This document shows positions 32,073 to 43,264 of a stretch of 64,000 bases of DNA, piece after piece; the stretch's first letter is position 1, and each line of letters opens with the position of its first letter. A model generated the notes under the pieces. That model had not been told where the DNA came from. It did not search any database and was given only the letters and a program-made list of their open reading frames with translations. The stretch covers positions 46,022,849 through 46,086,848 of the forward strand of contig CM059202.1 of NCBI GenBank assembly GCA_030323885.1, given 5' to 3'. The stretch is from Branchipolynoe longqiensis. Its lineage: Eukaryota; Annelida; Polychaeta; Phyllodocida; Polynoidae. A program made the translations under genes and the position numbers.

Positions 32073-32557
32073 TCGTGGGGGTGATGAAAATGGGAAATAC
32101 TGCACCTAGAGCAGGACTCGAACCCACATATCTTTGCATTCCAGGCCAGTGTGCTAACCATTACACCACCTAGGCTCCCTGATATCACCAAACTACCCAC
32201 GCCTACCTGTCTATGTGGCTCTTTGCCTGAGAGGTCAGTACAGACTACTACACTAACCATTACACCACCTAGGCTCCCTGATGTCACCACACTACCCACA
32301 ACTACCTGTCTATGTGGCTCCTTGCCTGAGAGGTCAGTGCAGACCACTACACTAACCATTACACCACTTAGGGTCCCTGGTGTCACCACACTACCCACAC
32401 CTACCTGTCTATGTGGCTCCTTGCCTGAGAGGTCAGTGCAGACTACTACACTAACCATTACACCACCTAGGCTCCCTGATATCACCACACTACCCACACC
32501 TACCTGTCTATGTGGTTACTTGCCTGAGAGGTCAGTGCAGACCACAACACAACTATT
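32073..32557 (-). mobile_element. SINE-B with a four-fold tandem array
   Basis: The distal part (32073-32150) is single; the head part is repeated four times at about 32152, 32253, 32352 and 32451, each ~99 bp and each with taaccattacaccacctagg (the A-box-like region inverted) and ccttgcctgagaggtcagtg. Units differ by only a few bases. A 142-codon frame follows the array and is not a gene. Confidence 0.85.
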
Positions 32558-32659
32558 AGTTCCATCTGACAACCGCTAGAATATATTATGTTAATCTGGT
32601 TTGGGGATGATTCAAATTAAACAGTTCAGCATAATAAGATTGTTTTCCGCATATGAAAA

Positions 32660-32859
32660 GGGTTAGTTATGGAGTTTTACATCCTGGCAATATCTAAGGT
32701 TATATCAGGACGGGTATCGACTTGTGACAGTGCATGCTCATGGTGACTTTATAGTGCTGCCCCACTGGTAAATCAGGCCGCCAGCATCATGACCCGATAT
32801 CCCACTCAGTGACATTAAGCGCCTGAGAACGGCTTGCTGGATCAGGCGCTATATAAATG

Positions 32860-32899
<40 letters not shown>

Positions 32900-33070
32900 C
32901 TGACACTGAGCAAACCAGTCCTTGTCCTATCCTATTAATGCTGAGCGCCAGGCTAGGAAGCGACAAGTATCAATTTGATAAGTCCTTGGTTTTACTCGAC
33001 CGGGAACCAAACTCTCGATCTCCGGCACGCGAGTCTCGCGCTTTACCGATTCGGCCATCGCGTCCGGTAA
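32660..33070 (-). mobile_element. SINE-A, head type 1, with a LINE-tail insert
   Basis: Complete from ggagttttacatcctggcaa to a type 1 head (ggccatcgcgtccggt), interrupted at ~32817 by an 80-bp (ATT)n-tailed piece. It is followed by a poly-A then poly-G stretch. Confidence 0.87.
32817..32897 (+). mobile_element. 80-bp LINE 3' tail (L2/CR1-like)
   Basis: agcgcctgagaacggcttgc...caggcgctatataaatg followed by (TTA)n. A GCGCTATATAAAT end with ATT repeats is typical of L2/CR1-type LINEs and of SINEs that use them. The flanking SINE-A reads through the insert (acatta | ... | ccctgacactg). Confidence 0.65.
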
Positions 33071-33279
33071 AAAAAAAAAAAAGGGGGGGGGGGAAAGAAG
33101 CTATATTTTTAATATTATGCAGTGGTACTTTGGTCAAGAAAATGACCTACTTCTACCAGAACTACTCTTACAATCGAAAGCCGTGACTGTGCAAAGATGG
33201 GGGAGCATGACTCAGTGGGTAGTAAGTGTAAATGAGTCAAAAGCCAAAGTTCATTTGCTTGGTTTGTTGGTTGTTGTTT

Positions 33280-33770
33280 TTGTAGTAGTCTGCACTGACC
33301 TCTCAGGCAAGTAACCACATAGACAGGTATCCATGGGTAGTGTGTTGATATCAGGGAGCCTAGGTGGTATAATGGTTAGCACACTGGCCTGGAATGCAAA
33401 CAGTTGTGGGTTCGATTCCCGCTCTAGCACAATATTTCCCATTTTCATCACCCCCATGACACTGGTTGGCATGACCATGATCCTGTACATGCTACGTGCT
33501 GTACGGTTGTTGAACCTACCCTGTGTGTGTATGTGTAAGTGCATTGCCTGTATGTATGTAATTGGAAGCATTAAATGACCACTTACAATTCCAGGGGGGA
33601 CAAGTGTAGTAGTCTGCACTGACCTCTCAGGCAAGTAACCACATAGACAGGTAGCTGTGGGTCGTGTGTTGATATCAGGGAGCCTAGGTGGTGTAATGGT
33701 TAGCACACTGTCCTGGAATGCAAAGTCCCGCTCTAGGCGCAATATTTCCCATTTTCATCACCCCCATGAG
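33280..33770 (+). mobile_element. SINE-B tandem dimer
   Basis: Unit 1 (33280-33602) is the fullest in the window: gcactgacctctcaggcaag, tggtataatggttagcacac (A-box-like), gggttcgattcccgctc (B-box-like), tttcccattttcatcacccc, then a distal part ending acaattccagggg. Unit 2 starts straight after with gtgtagtagtctgcactgac and ends at ~33770. Period ~322 bp. Confidence 0.82.
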
Positions 33771-34024
33771 TTTTTATGGGGTTCTTTGGTGGTTTTTTAA
33801 AATATTCGTGTGGGTTTTTTTGTGTTTTTTTTTGGGGGGGGGGGCGGGCTATGAATTCAGTCATTTTAATTTTGACTAGTTCCGTCCAGTTTTTATTGAA
33901 TCATTTATCAGAAATCTGACATCACGGGAAAGAGCTTTACAGATTTCAATAACTCATAACTGGAAACTCGATCGAACACATGACCGAGTAGGACACCGAG
34001 CCATGTGACCGAGTCAGTCCAGGT
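33771..34024. other. unassigned, T/G-tract rich
   Basis: Contains T runs and a G run near 33834-33843; no other feature. Confidence 0.4.
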
Positions 34025-34260
34025 GGGCGATAATGGGGCGCGGAGTGTGGTGGGCGATAATGGGGGTGGGGGCTGCAGTACAGGGGGGTACAGGGGGGTT
34101 TATGGAGGGGGGAGGGGGGAGGGGCTAATGGGGTTGAGCAGTGGGAGGCGTTGTGGGGAGGGGGGGAGGGGGGATGAAGGGGGGGAGGAGGAGGAGGAGG
34201 AGGAGGAGGAGGAGAGGGAGGAGGAGGGGGAGGAGGGGAAGGGGGAGTAGGGGGGTAGAA
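34025..34260. repeat. G-rich and (GGA)n tract
   Basis: gggcgataatgggg words then (gga)n with poly-G; frames are compositional. Confidence 0.9.
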
Positions 34261-34311
34261 GGGGTTGTGTGGAGTGGCAAAGAAGTTGCGGAGTGGAGCC
34301 TTATTTTGAAC

Positions 34312-34510
34312 GCTGAACAAGGACTGGTTGGCTCAGTGTCAGGATAATGCGATTGAGTGGGATATCGGGTCATTGTGCTGGCGGCCTGATCTCCCAGTAG
34401 GGTAAGCACTGTAATTGTAAAATTGCCATGAGTGCGTGCTGTCACAAGTCAGTACCCGTCCTGATATGACCATAGATGTTGATAGGAGATAAAACCCCAA
34501 CACACAAACA
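34312..34510 (+). mobile_element. SINE-A distal half
   Basis: gaacaaggactggttggctc to aaaccccaacacacaaac; the proximal half is missing. Confidence 0.8.
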
Positions 34511-34632
34511 CTTTATGTGGCGACAAATGTTTAATAAGTGCACTAGTATCTAAGTTAGATATGTAGAATCAAATCTAGATAATTGATTTGGTTCTGAAGA
34601 TTTGCTGTTTTCATCGGATTATGCAGCTTTAC
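34511..34632 (+). mobile_element. TTAA MITE (M1), right third
   Basis: tgtggcgacaaatgtttaat through tcatcggattatgcagcttt. It directly follows a SINE-A tail. Confidence 0.75.
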
Positions 34633-35128
34633 CCAACGATTATTCAGCCATGTATGTATGTATACCTCTACCATATATATACGCGACCATAAGTCAACTT
34701 CAAGTATAAGGCGAGAGGTATTTTTTAAGGAAATATCTGGAATTAGGCCTAACCTGACTATAGGTCGAGCTTCAGCAGCTCAAGTCGAAGTTGGACATTT
34801 ACAACTATCTACCAACTTAAGTTTTCTTGATTTAGTGTAAAATGAACATAACAACATTCTATTCGACTTTTGATCACTTTTCCAAATAAAATGGCATCCA
34901 ATCTGTTAACATGATGACTATGTTTCATTCTTAAATTCTTAAATCATGTGTGAGTGCCTTGGCTACCAGGTCGCTTATGGTGTGATAGTGGACAGAAGAA
35001 AAAGAATTGTTACATTTCAATATTGTTTTGTCTCTGAAAGGGCTCACTTAGGGGGTATCACAAATATAAGACGACCACAGAATAGGAGATTTTCTAGGTG
35101 GTAAATTTCCTCAACTTATATTCAAGTA
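34633..35128. other. unassigned, AT-rich
   Basis: No gene. Short repeats of tcaacttcaagtata / tcaacttatattcaagtata occur near both ends (34694 and ~35111), perhaps the edges of an old element. Confidence 0.4.
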
Positions 35129-35130
35129 TA

Positions 35131-35386
35131 CGAGCCTGTCTCAAAAGGTGTTAACTCTGTGGGTTTTTTCCATTGTAACGATTGACACAAAACAGCACAG
35201 AAACAGTTACACTGATAACACAAGGTCATTTGCTTCAAATCAATATGTATTCTATTCGGATTATGAAACACCATCTAAAAAACAAATCAGTTTACCCTGA
35301 GCAAATGCATAAGCAGAAAGTATGTTGATCGTTACAATGGACACAGTTTTGTCCCATATTGCTTAGCACCTTTTGAGACAGTCTCA
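35131..35386 (+). mobile_element. Tc1/mariner-type MITE (M4), copy 1
   Basis: 256 bp between TA dinucleotides. TIRs: gagcctgtctcaaaaggtg and inverted gagactgtctcaaaaggtg. The interior has cattgtaacgattgaca and an inverted gatcgttacaatgga near the other end, extending the palindrome. Partner at 54387. Confidence 0.83.
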
Positions 35387-35593
35387 TATAGGTAAGCCGC
35401 ACCCCACTCCATGTCCAAACCAACACCATTTCTCTCAGATGCTAATCTCTCCGCAGACTTTCTGCAAAGCTCAGACGCAGTCACGTGGTATGTGGTCACG
35501 TGGTCAGGGCAGCCTGCTGTACAGGGAGGAATGTGTACCCCATCAGTCGCACAACTTTCGCCAGGTGAGCATACACACGCCCAGGGTTTGTCA

Positions 35594-36475
35594 GGTGTGT
35601 GTGTGTGTGTGATTGTGTGTGTGTGATTGTGTGTGTGTGTGATTGTGTGTGTGTGTGAGTGTGTGTGCGTGTGTGTGATTGTGTGTGTATGTGTGTGAGT
35701 GTGTGTGAGTGTATGTGTGTGAGTGTGTGTGAGTGTATGTGTGTGAGAGTGTGTGTGTATGTGTGAGTGAGTGTGTGTGTGAGAGTGTGTGTGAGTGTGT
35801 GAGTGAGTGTGTGTGTTTGAGTGTGTGTGTGTGAGTGTGTGAGTGAGTGTGAGTGTGTGTGTGAGTGTGTGTGTATGTGTGTGAGTGTGTGTGTGAGTGT
35901 GTGTGTATGTGTGTGAGTGTGTGTGAGAGTGTGTGTATGTGTGTGAGTGTGTGTATATGTGTGTGAGTGTGTGTATGTGCGTGAGAGTGTGTGTATATAT
36001 GTGTGTGAGTGTGTGTGTGTGAGTGTGTGAGTGAGTGTGTGTGTTTGAGTGTGTGTGTGTGAGTGTGAGTGTGTGAGTGTGTGTGAGAGTGTGTGTGCGG
36101 GTGTGAGTGTGTGAGTGTGTGTGTGTGTTTGAGTGTGCGTGAGTGTGTGTGCGTGAGTGTGTGTGTGAGAGTGTGTGCAGGTGAGTGTGAGTGTGTGAGT
36201 GAGTGTGTGTGTGAGTGTGTGAGTGAGTGTGTGCAAGTGTGTGACTGTGTGAGCGGCGTGTTTGTGAGTGTGTGTGTGAGTGTGTGAGTGAGTGTGTGCA
36301 AGTGTGTGACTGTGTGAGCGGCGTGTGTGTGAGTGTGTGTGAGTTTGTGTTAGTGTGCCTGTGTGTGTGAGTGTGTGTGAGTTTGTGTGAGTGTGCGTGT
36401 GTGTGTGAGTTTGTGTTAGTGTGCGTGTGTGTGTGAGTGTGTGTGAGTGTGTGTGAGTGTGCATGCGTGTGAGGG
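35594..36475. repeat. ~880-bp TG-rich microsatellite
   Basis: Degenerate gtgtgtgagtgtgtg with rare variants; the Thr/His/Ser frames of up to 349 codons on the minus strand are repeat products. Confidence 0.95.
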
Positions 36476-36555
36476 GGGTGGGGGGAGGAGAAGGGAGGTA
36501 TGAGGGAGGGGGGCAGGAAGAGGGAACAGATGAGGGACGAGGCACTTGGTTTGTT

Positions 36556-37905
36556 TGTTTAGTGGGGTTTTACATCCTGGCAACATCTAAAGTCATATCA
36601 GGACGGGTACCTACAGACTTGTGACAGCGTGCACTCATGGCGACTTTATAGTGCTGCCCCATTGCGAGACCAGGCCGCCGGCACCATGACCCGATTGTCC
36701 ACTCAGTCACATTATCCTGACAGCGAGCTAACCAGTCTTTGCCTTCTATTAATGCCGATACTTGAGACAGTGCGCACTCATGACAACTTTATAGTGCTGC
36801 CCCACTGGGAGACCAGACTGTCGGCACCCTAACCCGATTTCCAACTCAATCATATTATCCTGGTACTGTTTGTTTGTTCTAAGGTCATATCATGACGGAC
36901 AGACTTGTGACAGTGCACCCTGATGGTGACTTTATAGTGCTGCCCCAGTAGGAGACCAGGCCATTATCCTGATACTGAGCAAACCAGTCCTTGCCCTATC
37001 CTATTAATGCTGAGCACCAGGCTAGGTAGCGACAAGTGTCAATTTTGTAAATCATTGGTTTGACTCGACCGGGATTCAAACCCCCGAATTCCGCATGGGA
37101 AGCCTCCGATCTACCAATAGACGAGATCGCCATTCCGACTGCGCATGCGCTGAAAACGGCGCCGAGAGCAAAACAAAGGTGGCCGGCCATTGAGTTTGCC
37201 GATACACATAAGGCAAAACTTTGATTTTATTCAAAATTAATGGGAATACAGAACAATTTGGCGCAAACATGGATTCATGTTTGCAATATAATAATATAAT
37301 AATATAATGAATATATTTAAGACACAAATATAATTAATTAAGCATTTGGAGCTAAGAAACATACACTTCCACACAAAACAATCAGTAACTTTACAGGTTG
37401 ATGTTTACATCACCATTTGTAATTCTTGTTTTAAATATTAAAATGTAAAATGTGTGAACAGAAACTTGTTTCAAAAAAAGATATAACCAATGCCTGATTA
37501 ACCCTACCAATTCCCTAGAACTACAGAAGTTATTAACTATAGGATATAAATAAAAAAAGATGACTAAAGTAAGTAAAACTGACTCTGGCTATAGTTCTAA
37601 CACTTGTCTGGGTGACCAGATTTGTCTAGATCTAAATGCAGATGACATAAGATGTGCTGATTATATAGATGTAAATGCAAAGCTGGATAAAAGATTTATA
37701 TCTTAATTTATTATATATATATATTTTTAGTTGGTATTCTATGTCTCAAACTAGAGCTGAGATGAGCTGAAACTAGCACATTTCATAGCTGCACCCAGTG
37801 TATTATATTAGCATGCGCCATGGGCTCCTCATGGGTTTGTTTTTCTTCCACGCATCCCACAATGCACCGCGGGGCTGGAATGACGAACTCCGCGTCTGGT
37901 CGTGA
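36556..37905 (-). mobile_element. SINE-A composite with three body copies
   Basis: Three successive partial bodies (36556-36768, 36770-36868, 36874-37118) each restart at the distal part; the last runs into a type 1 head that is cut at ctaccaatagacgag and ends after the inserted element with ctccgcgtctggtc (37888-37902). Confidence 0.75.
37131..37882 (+). mobile_element. ~750-bp non-autonomous element, copy 2
   Basis: 752 bp, starting cattccgactgcgcatgcgc and ending gcggggctggaatg. It is an inverted, diverged copy of 7500-8222. It sits in the head of a SINE-A. acgagatcg and acgaactcc flank it, at best an imperfect target duplication. DNA transposon derivative is the best guess. Confidence 0.75.
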
Positions 37906-38055
37906 GGTAGTCGGTGTTAGAGTTATGGTTGCTAGGTAACGCATGGCAACACCATGTTCCCATCGATACCTAAGGAGTGACTCACCTCTGTCAAGTTGAG
38001 TTGGTGTAAAGTCTTTATTGCTACATCAAGCCGAGTCCGAATGAAAAAGAGGCAT

Positions 38056-39632
38056 GTGTAGTGGGCTCACTCACCTCACCAGGTAAAGTGACATATAGAC
38101 GGGTAGGTGTGTAGTGGGCTGCACTCACCTCACCAGGTAAAGTGTCACATAGACAGGTAGGTGTGTAGTGGGCTGCACTCACCTCACCAGGTAAAGTGTC
38201 ATATAGACAGGTAGGTGTGTAGTGGGCTGCACTCACCTCACCAGGTAAAGTGTCATATAGACAGGTAGGTGTGTAGTGGGCTGCACTCACCTCACCAGGT
38301 AAGGTGACATATAGACAGGTAGGTGTGTAGTGGGCTGCACTCACCTCACCAGGTAAAGTGTCATATAGACAGGTAGGTGTGTAGTGGGCTGCACTCACCT
38401 CACCAGGTAAAGTGCCACATGGACGAGGTGTGAAGACAGGTAGGTGTTAGTGGGCTGCACTCACCTCACCAGGTAAATGTCACACAACAGTAGGTGTGAG
38501 TGGGCTGCATATACAGAATATCATCACTCACAGGTAACCACCACCATTAAAGTGTCAAGACAGGTGGGTGTGTAGTGGGCTGCACTCACCTCACCAGGTA
38601 AAGTGTCATAGACGGGTTGGTGTGTAGTGGGCTGCACTCACCTCACCAGGTAAAGTGTCATATAGACAGGTAGGTGTGTAGTGGGCTGCACTCACCTCAC
38701 CAGGTAAAGTGACATATAGACAGGTAGGTGTGTAGTGGGCTGCACTCACCTCACCAGGTAAAGTGTCATATAGACAGGTAGGTGTGTAGTGGGCTGCACT
38801 CACCTCACCAGGTAAAGTGTCATATAGACAGGTAGGTGTGTAGTGGGCTGCACTCACCTCACCAGGTAAAGTGTCATATAGACGGGTAGGTGTGTAGTGG
38901 GCTGCACTCACCTCACCAGGTAAAGTGTCATATAGACAGGTAGGTGTGTAGTGGGCTGCACTCACCTCACCAGGTAAAGTGTCACACAGACAGGTAGGTG
39001 TGTAGTGGGCTGCACTCACCTCACCAGGTAAAGTGTCATATAGACAGGTAGGTGTGTAGTGGGCTGCACTCACCTCACCAGGTAAAGTGTGTCATGCTCA
39101 AAGGTAGGTGTGTAGTGGGCTGCACTCACCTCACCAGGTAAAGTGTCACACAGACAGGTGGGTGTGTAGTGGGCTGCACTCACCTCACCAGGTAAAGTGT
39201 CATATAGACGGGTAGGTGTGTAGTGGGCTGCACTCACCTCACCAGGTAAAGTGTCATATAGACGGGTAGGTGTGTAGTGGGCTGCACTCACCTCACCAGG
39301 TAAAGTGTCATATAGACGGGTAGGTGTGTAGTGTGCTGCACTCACCTCACCAGGTAAAGTGTCATATAGACGGGTAGGTGTGTAGTGGGCTGCACTCACC
39401 TCACCAGGTAAAGTGTCATATAGACGGATACGGGTGTAGTGGGCTGCACCCATCTCACCAGGTAAAGTGTCATATAGACAGGTAGGTGTGTAGTGGGCTG
39501 CACTCACCTCACCAGGTAAAGTGTCATATAGACGGGTACGGGTGTAGTGGGCTGCACCCATCTCACCAGGTAAAGTGTCATATAGACAGGTAGGTGTGTA
39601 GTGGGCTGCACTCACCTCACCAGGTAAAGTGT
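38056..39632. repeat. 54-bp minisatellite, ~28 copies
   Basis: Unit: gtgtagtgggctgcactcac, ctcaccaggtaaagtgtc, atatagacaggtag. 54 bp is 18 codons, so the minus-strand peptide (HYTPTCLYDTLPGEVSAA) repeats in phase through frames of 125, 155 and 212 codons. A degraded part lies at ~38410-38600. No signal peptide or unique domain accompanies the repeat, so it is annotated as satellite. Confidence 0.93.
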
Positions 39633-39701
39633 TACAAAACACAATGTACAAGACACACCACTCGGGTAGGTCAAGTCCCTGACTTACTAAATATACTCGT
39701 C

Positions 39702-39926
39702 TCGCCACCTAGCCTGGCGCTCGGCATTAATGGGATAGGACTGGTTTCTTCAGTATCAGGATAATGTGACTGAGTGGGATATCAATCAGGTCATGGTGCT
39801 AGCAGTCTGGTGTCCCGGGTATCACAATAAGGTCACCATGAGCGCGCACTGCCACAAATCGGTACTTATCTGATATTACCTTAGCTGTTGCTAGGACCTA
39901 AAGCTCCAACAAACAAACAAACAAAT
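39702..39926 (+). mobile_element. SINE-A distal two-thirds
   Basis: cacctagcctggcgctcggc to agctccaacaaacaaacaaa; the head is missing where the satellite ends. Confidence 0.83.
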
Positions 39927-39954
39927 CGGAGGTGGTGTGAAATGCCATGAAATG

Positions 39955-40190
39955 GCAATAAATGGATTAAATGAATTGACATGAAATGACATGAAACGAC
40001 ATGAAACGACATGAAACGACATTAAATGACATGAAATGACATGAAATGACATGAAATGGCATGAAACGACATGAAACGACATGAAACGACATGAAACGAC
40101 ATGAAACGACATGAAACGACATGAAATGACATGAAATGACATGAAATGACATGAAATGACATAAAGTGACATGAAATGACATGAAATGAG
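39955..40190. repeat. 10-bp satellite (atgaaacgac)n
   Basis: About 23 copies of atgaaacgac / atgaaatgac. It abuts the truncated 5' end of a LINE. Confidence 0.95.
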
Positions 40191-40214
40191 TCGATTGATT
40201 CTACTAGACAGTAA

Positions 40215-41163
40215 ATGGGGCAGGGCCTATCGGATGAAGTTATGATTAAACGAGGCATTTGACAGGGGTGTGTATTGTCACCATGTCTTTTTAACCTGTA
40301 CACAGAGGTGATTTTCAGACACATTGAAGATTGCAAGGGAGTAACAATAGGTGGCATGAACGTCAACAATCTTAGATATGCCGATGACAGTGTAATACTA
40401 GCAGACAGTGAGAAAAACCTACAAGATATAGTGAATAGAATCAATAAAGCTGGAATACTATTCAACATGAAGATGAATGCCAGGAAGACCAAAACAATGG
40501 TTATAAGTAAAAAGACAGATAAACCAAATATCAATATAACCATAGATGGCACAAACATAGAACAAGTATCCGAATTCATATATCTCGGACAAAAGATTAC
40601 AAATGATGGGAGATGTGAGGAAGAAATTAAAAGAAGGATAACAATAGCCCGAACAACATTCTCCAAAATGCATAGAGTGTTAACATCAAGTAAGATATTA
40701 ATACAAACAAGGAAGCATATTCTTCAGTGTTATGTGTGGTCTACTCTAATGTATGGGGCTGAGACATGGACAATCTCTAAGAAAATGTACAAACGTTTAG
40801 CAGCATTTGAGATGTGGACTTATCGAAGGATGATGAAAATATCATGGACAAAGAAGATCACCAACAAAGAAGTTCTCAGAAAAATTAAAAATAAGAAAAG
40901 CTTGTTTGCCACTATACAGACAAAGAAACTTATTTATTTTGGCCACATCATTCGTCAGAGTTCAATATACCGTACATTGTTGGAAGGGAAGGTGAATGGC
41001 AGCAGAGGGAGAGGGAGACCAAGAACATCATGGTTTACAAATATTTCACAGTGGACAGGCTTGAATTATTCACAGTCTATCAGAACAGCACACCATCGGG
41101 ACAAGTGGAGAACCATTGCATCCAACCCTCGACTAGAGGACGGAACTATTGATTGATTGATTG
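40215..41163 (+). mobile_element. 5'-truncated LINE (family L2) reverse transcriptase
   Basis: The frame opens after an in-frame TGA at 40260-40262, which replaces the conserved Arg before QGCVLSP. Then 290 codons without a stop follow: RT motif YADD, IYLGQKITNDGRCEEEIKRR, LMYGAETWTI, and a C-terminal GRGRPRTSW / GHIIR region, as in the endonuclease-RT proteins annotated 'craniofacial development protein 2-like'. It ends with (GATT)n at 41149-41163. The endonuclease and first RT motifs are missing. Clade not assigned with certainty (RTE-like is my guess). Confidence 0.88.
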
Positions 41164-41334
41164 AGACAGTAAAGCTTACTTGGAACCAGTAGTCACAGTC
41201 ACCCCCACCTCCACCCCAACCCTCCACAGGCCAGCTGCCAGCACTGGCACTCCCTGTCTGTCTGTCTGCCTGTCTGTCTGTGCGAGACAGTCGACAGCTA
41301 CGGGAGACGGTGCCAGCCGTCAGCATGTTTGTGT

Positions 41335-41650
41335 GTTTGTTACATCCTGGCAACATCTAAGGTGATATCAGGATGGGTACTGACTTGTGACAGTGCACAC
41401 TCATGGCAACTTTATAGTGCTGCCCCACTTGGAGACCAGGTCACTAACACCATGACCTGATATCCGACTCAGTCACATTATCCTGACACTGAGCCAACCA
41501 GTCCTTGCCATATCCTATTAATGCCGAACGCCAGGCTAGGAAGCAAGAAGTACAACTTTTTAAGTCATTGGTTTGACTCGACCAGGCTTCAAACTTCTGG
41601 GTTCGAAGCTCACAAACTACCAAAACGGAAGACGGACGCTCAACTCATTT
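41335..41650 (-). mobile_element. SINE-A, near complete, head type 2
   Basis: Tail tttgttacatcctggcaaca to head gacggacgctcaactcat, where it is truncated before the last ~20 bp. Confidence 0.85.
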
Positions 41651-41865
41651 TCGTGTTCATGCCAAAGGTATTTCTTTGCATGTCTTCACTTCAAAGATAT
41701 CTATATACATTTATTTGTTTGAAATCAGGGCGAATACTAGCCAAATATGTCGGCAAGGCAGCGGAACCCACCGTTGGCGACACTATCGCGTAGTCCTGGG
41801 CTCGCAGGCACTGGCCAGCGATTGGATAATATACATGTCTGCTAAATATTGAAACCTCCGTTCAA

Positions 41866-42382
41866 TATTGTCGTGGAGGGTGATGAAAATGGGAAATATT
41901 GTGCCTAAAGCGAGACTCGAACCCACATCTCTGGTTTCTGGGCCAGTGTGATAACCATTACACCACCTAGGCTCCCTGATGTCACCACACTACCCATGCC
42001 TACCTGTATATGCGGCTCCTTGCCTGAGAGGTCAGTGCAGATTACTACACTCGTTCCCCTGGAATTGTAAGTCTTTTAATGCTTACAAATTACAATTACA
42101 TACAGGCAATGCTCTAACACACATACACAGGTTAGTTCAACAACTATACAGCGCATAGCTTGTACAGGATCATGGTCACGGCAACCAGTGTCACAGGGGT
42201 GATGAAAATGGGAAATATTGCGCCTAGAGTGGGACTTGAACCCACACCTCTTTGCATTCTGGGCCAGTGTGCTAACCATTACACCACCTAGGCTCCCTGA
42301 TGTCACCACACTACCCACGTCTACCTGTCTATGCGGCTCCTTGCCCGAGAGTGAGAGGTCAGTGTAGACTACTACACTATTA
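41866..42382 (-). mobile_element. SINE-B tandem dimer
   Basis: Two units read on the minus strand: 42382-42063 (full, ~320 bp, with cctggaattgtaagtctttt at its distal end) followed by 42062-41866 (lacks the distal part). The junction is the same as in the dimer at 33280. Confidence 0.82.
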
Positions 42383-42436
42383 AATAACCGAATACATATT
42401 ACTTCCACCCATTTATATACGTATAACATATTATAC

Positions 42437-42440
42437 TCCT

Positions 42441-42504
<64 letters not shown>

Positions 42505-42506
42505 TG
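42437..42506. repeat. (TA)n microsatellite
   Basis: About 35 TA units with one tgta interruption. Confidence 0.95.
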
Positions 42507-42631
42507 AGAGTAGGATGGAAGTTTGTAGGTTAAGCAGGCCCCACCAGTAGATGACTGGGGGGACCAGATAGGGCTGGGGAGCAGATGGAAGCTTCCGGCC
42601 TTATTAATATACTCGTATAATTATAATAGTG

Positions 42632-42815
42632 TCGTGGGGGTGATGAAAATGGGAAATATTGCGCCTAGAGCGGGACTCGAACCCACATCTCTTTGCATTC
42701 CGAGCCAGTGTGCTAACCATTACACCACCTAGGCTCCATGATATCACCACACTACCCACGCCTACCTGTCTATGCGGCTCCTTGCCTGAGAGGTCAGTGC
42801 AGACCACTACAATAG
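42632..42815 (-). mobile_element. SINE-B, partial
   Basis: gtcgtgggggtgatgaaaat to gtcagtgcagaccactacaa; only the proximal ~185 bp. Confidence 0.82.
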
Positions 42816-43264
42816 CTTATACAGCATATATTATATATATGCCGCCATTTTTGTTTTAAACCTCCGCCATCTCTAAGCTTAGAGATTGAACTTCTCATCT
42901 TCAAGTTCTATGTACCACGTGACACAGTAATGCGCCTTTTAAAACAATATTTAGTTTAAGACCATCTTTCCACATTTTCTACATCACCACCATGTTGCTT
43001 GCCTCCTGCAGTCGGGGGATGGAGCCCGTGAGTCGTCCCAGCATCACCCACGCGCCCCTGTCCCGACCACACTAAGACTTCTCCATGCAGATAACCAGTG
43101 CTTAGCAAGCACACGCCGAGCAGGTAGCGGTGTCTAAAGATGTGTATGGAGAATGAAGACGAGCTGCTCCGCCCGCTACAAATAGCTACCTGACCTGGGC
43201 CTGGGGCTAGTTTTACTACACAAACACACAATGAATGCCGGGAATCTTACACTTACACAAATAT
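42816..43264. other. unassigned stretch
   Basis: No gene or repeat recognised; a 91-codon minus-strand frame at 42956-43231 has no domain. Confidence 0.4.

Noticed and set aside
33360..33440. functional tRNA gene (ggtataatggttagcacact ... gggttcgattcccgctc)
   Set aside because: A and B boxes are present, but an acceptor stem does not form and the same unit is dispersed, so it is the head of SINE-B.
35496..36545. 349-codon Thr/His frame
   Set aside because: Translation of a TG microsatellite.
39070..39708. 212-codon frame with 18-residue repeats as a secreted or structural repeat protein
   Set aside because: Repeats come from the 54-bp satellite; there is no signal peptide, conserved flank or codon bias. 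Kept only as a finding about frame phase.
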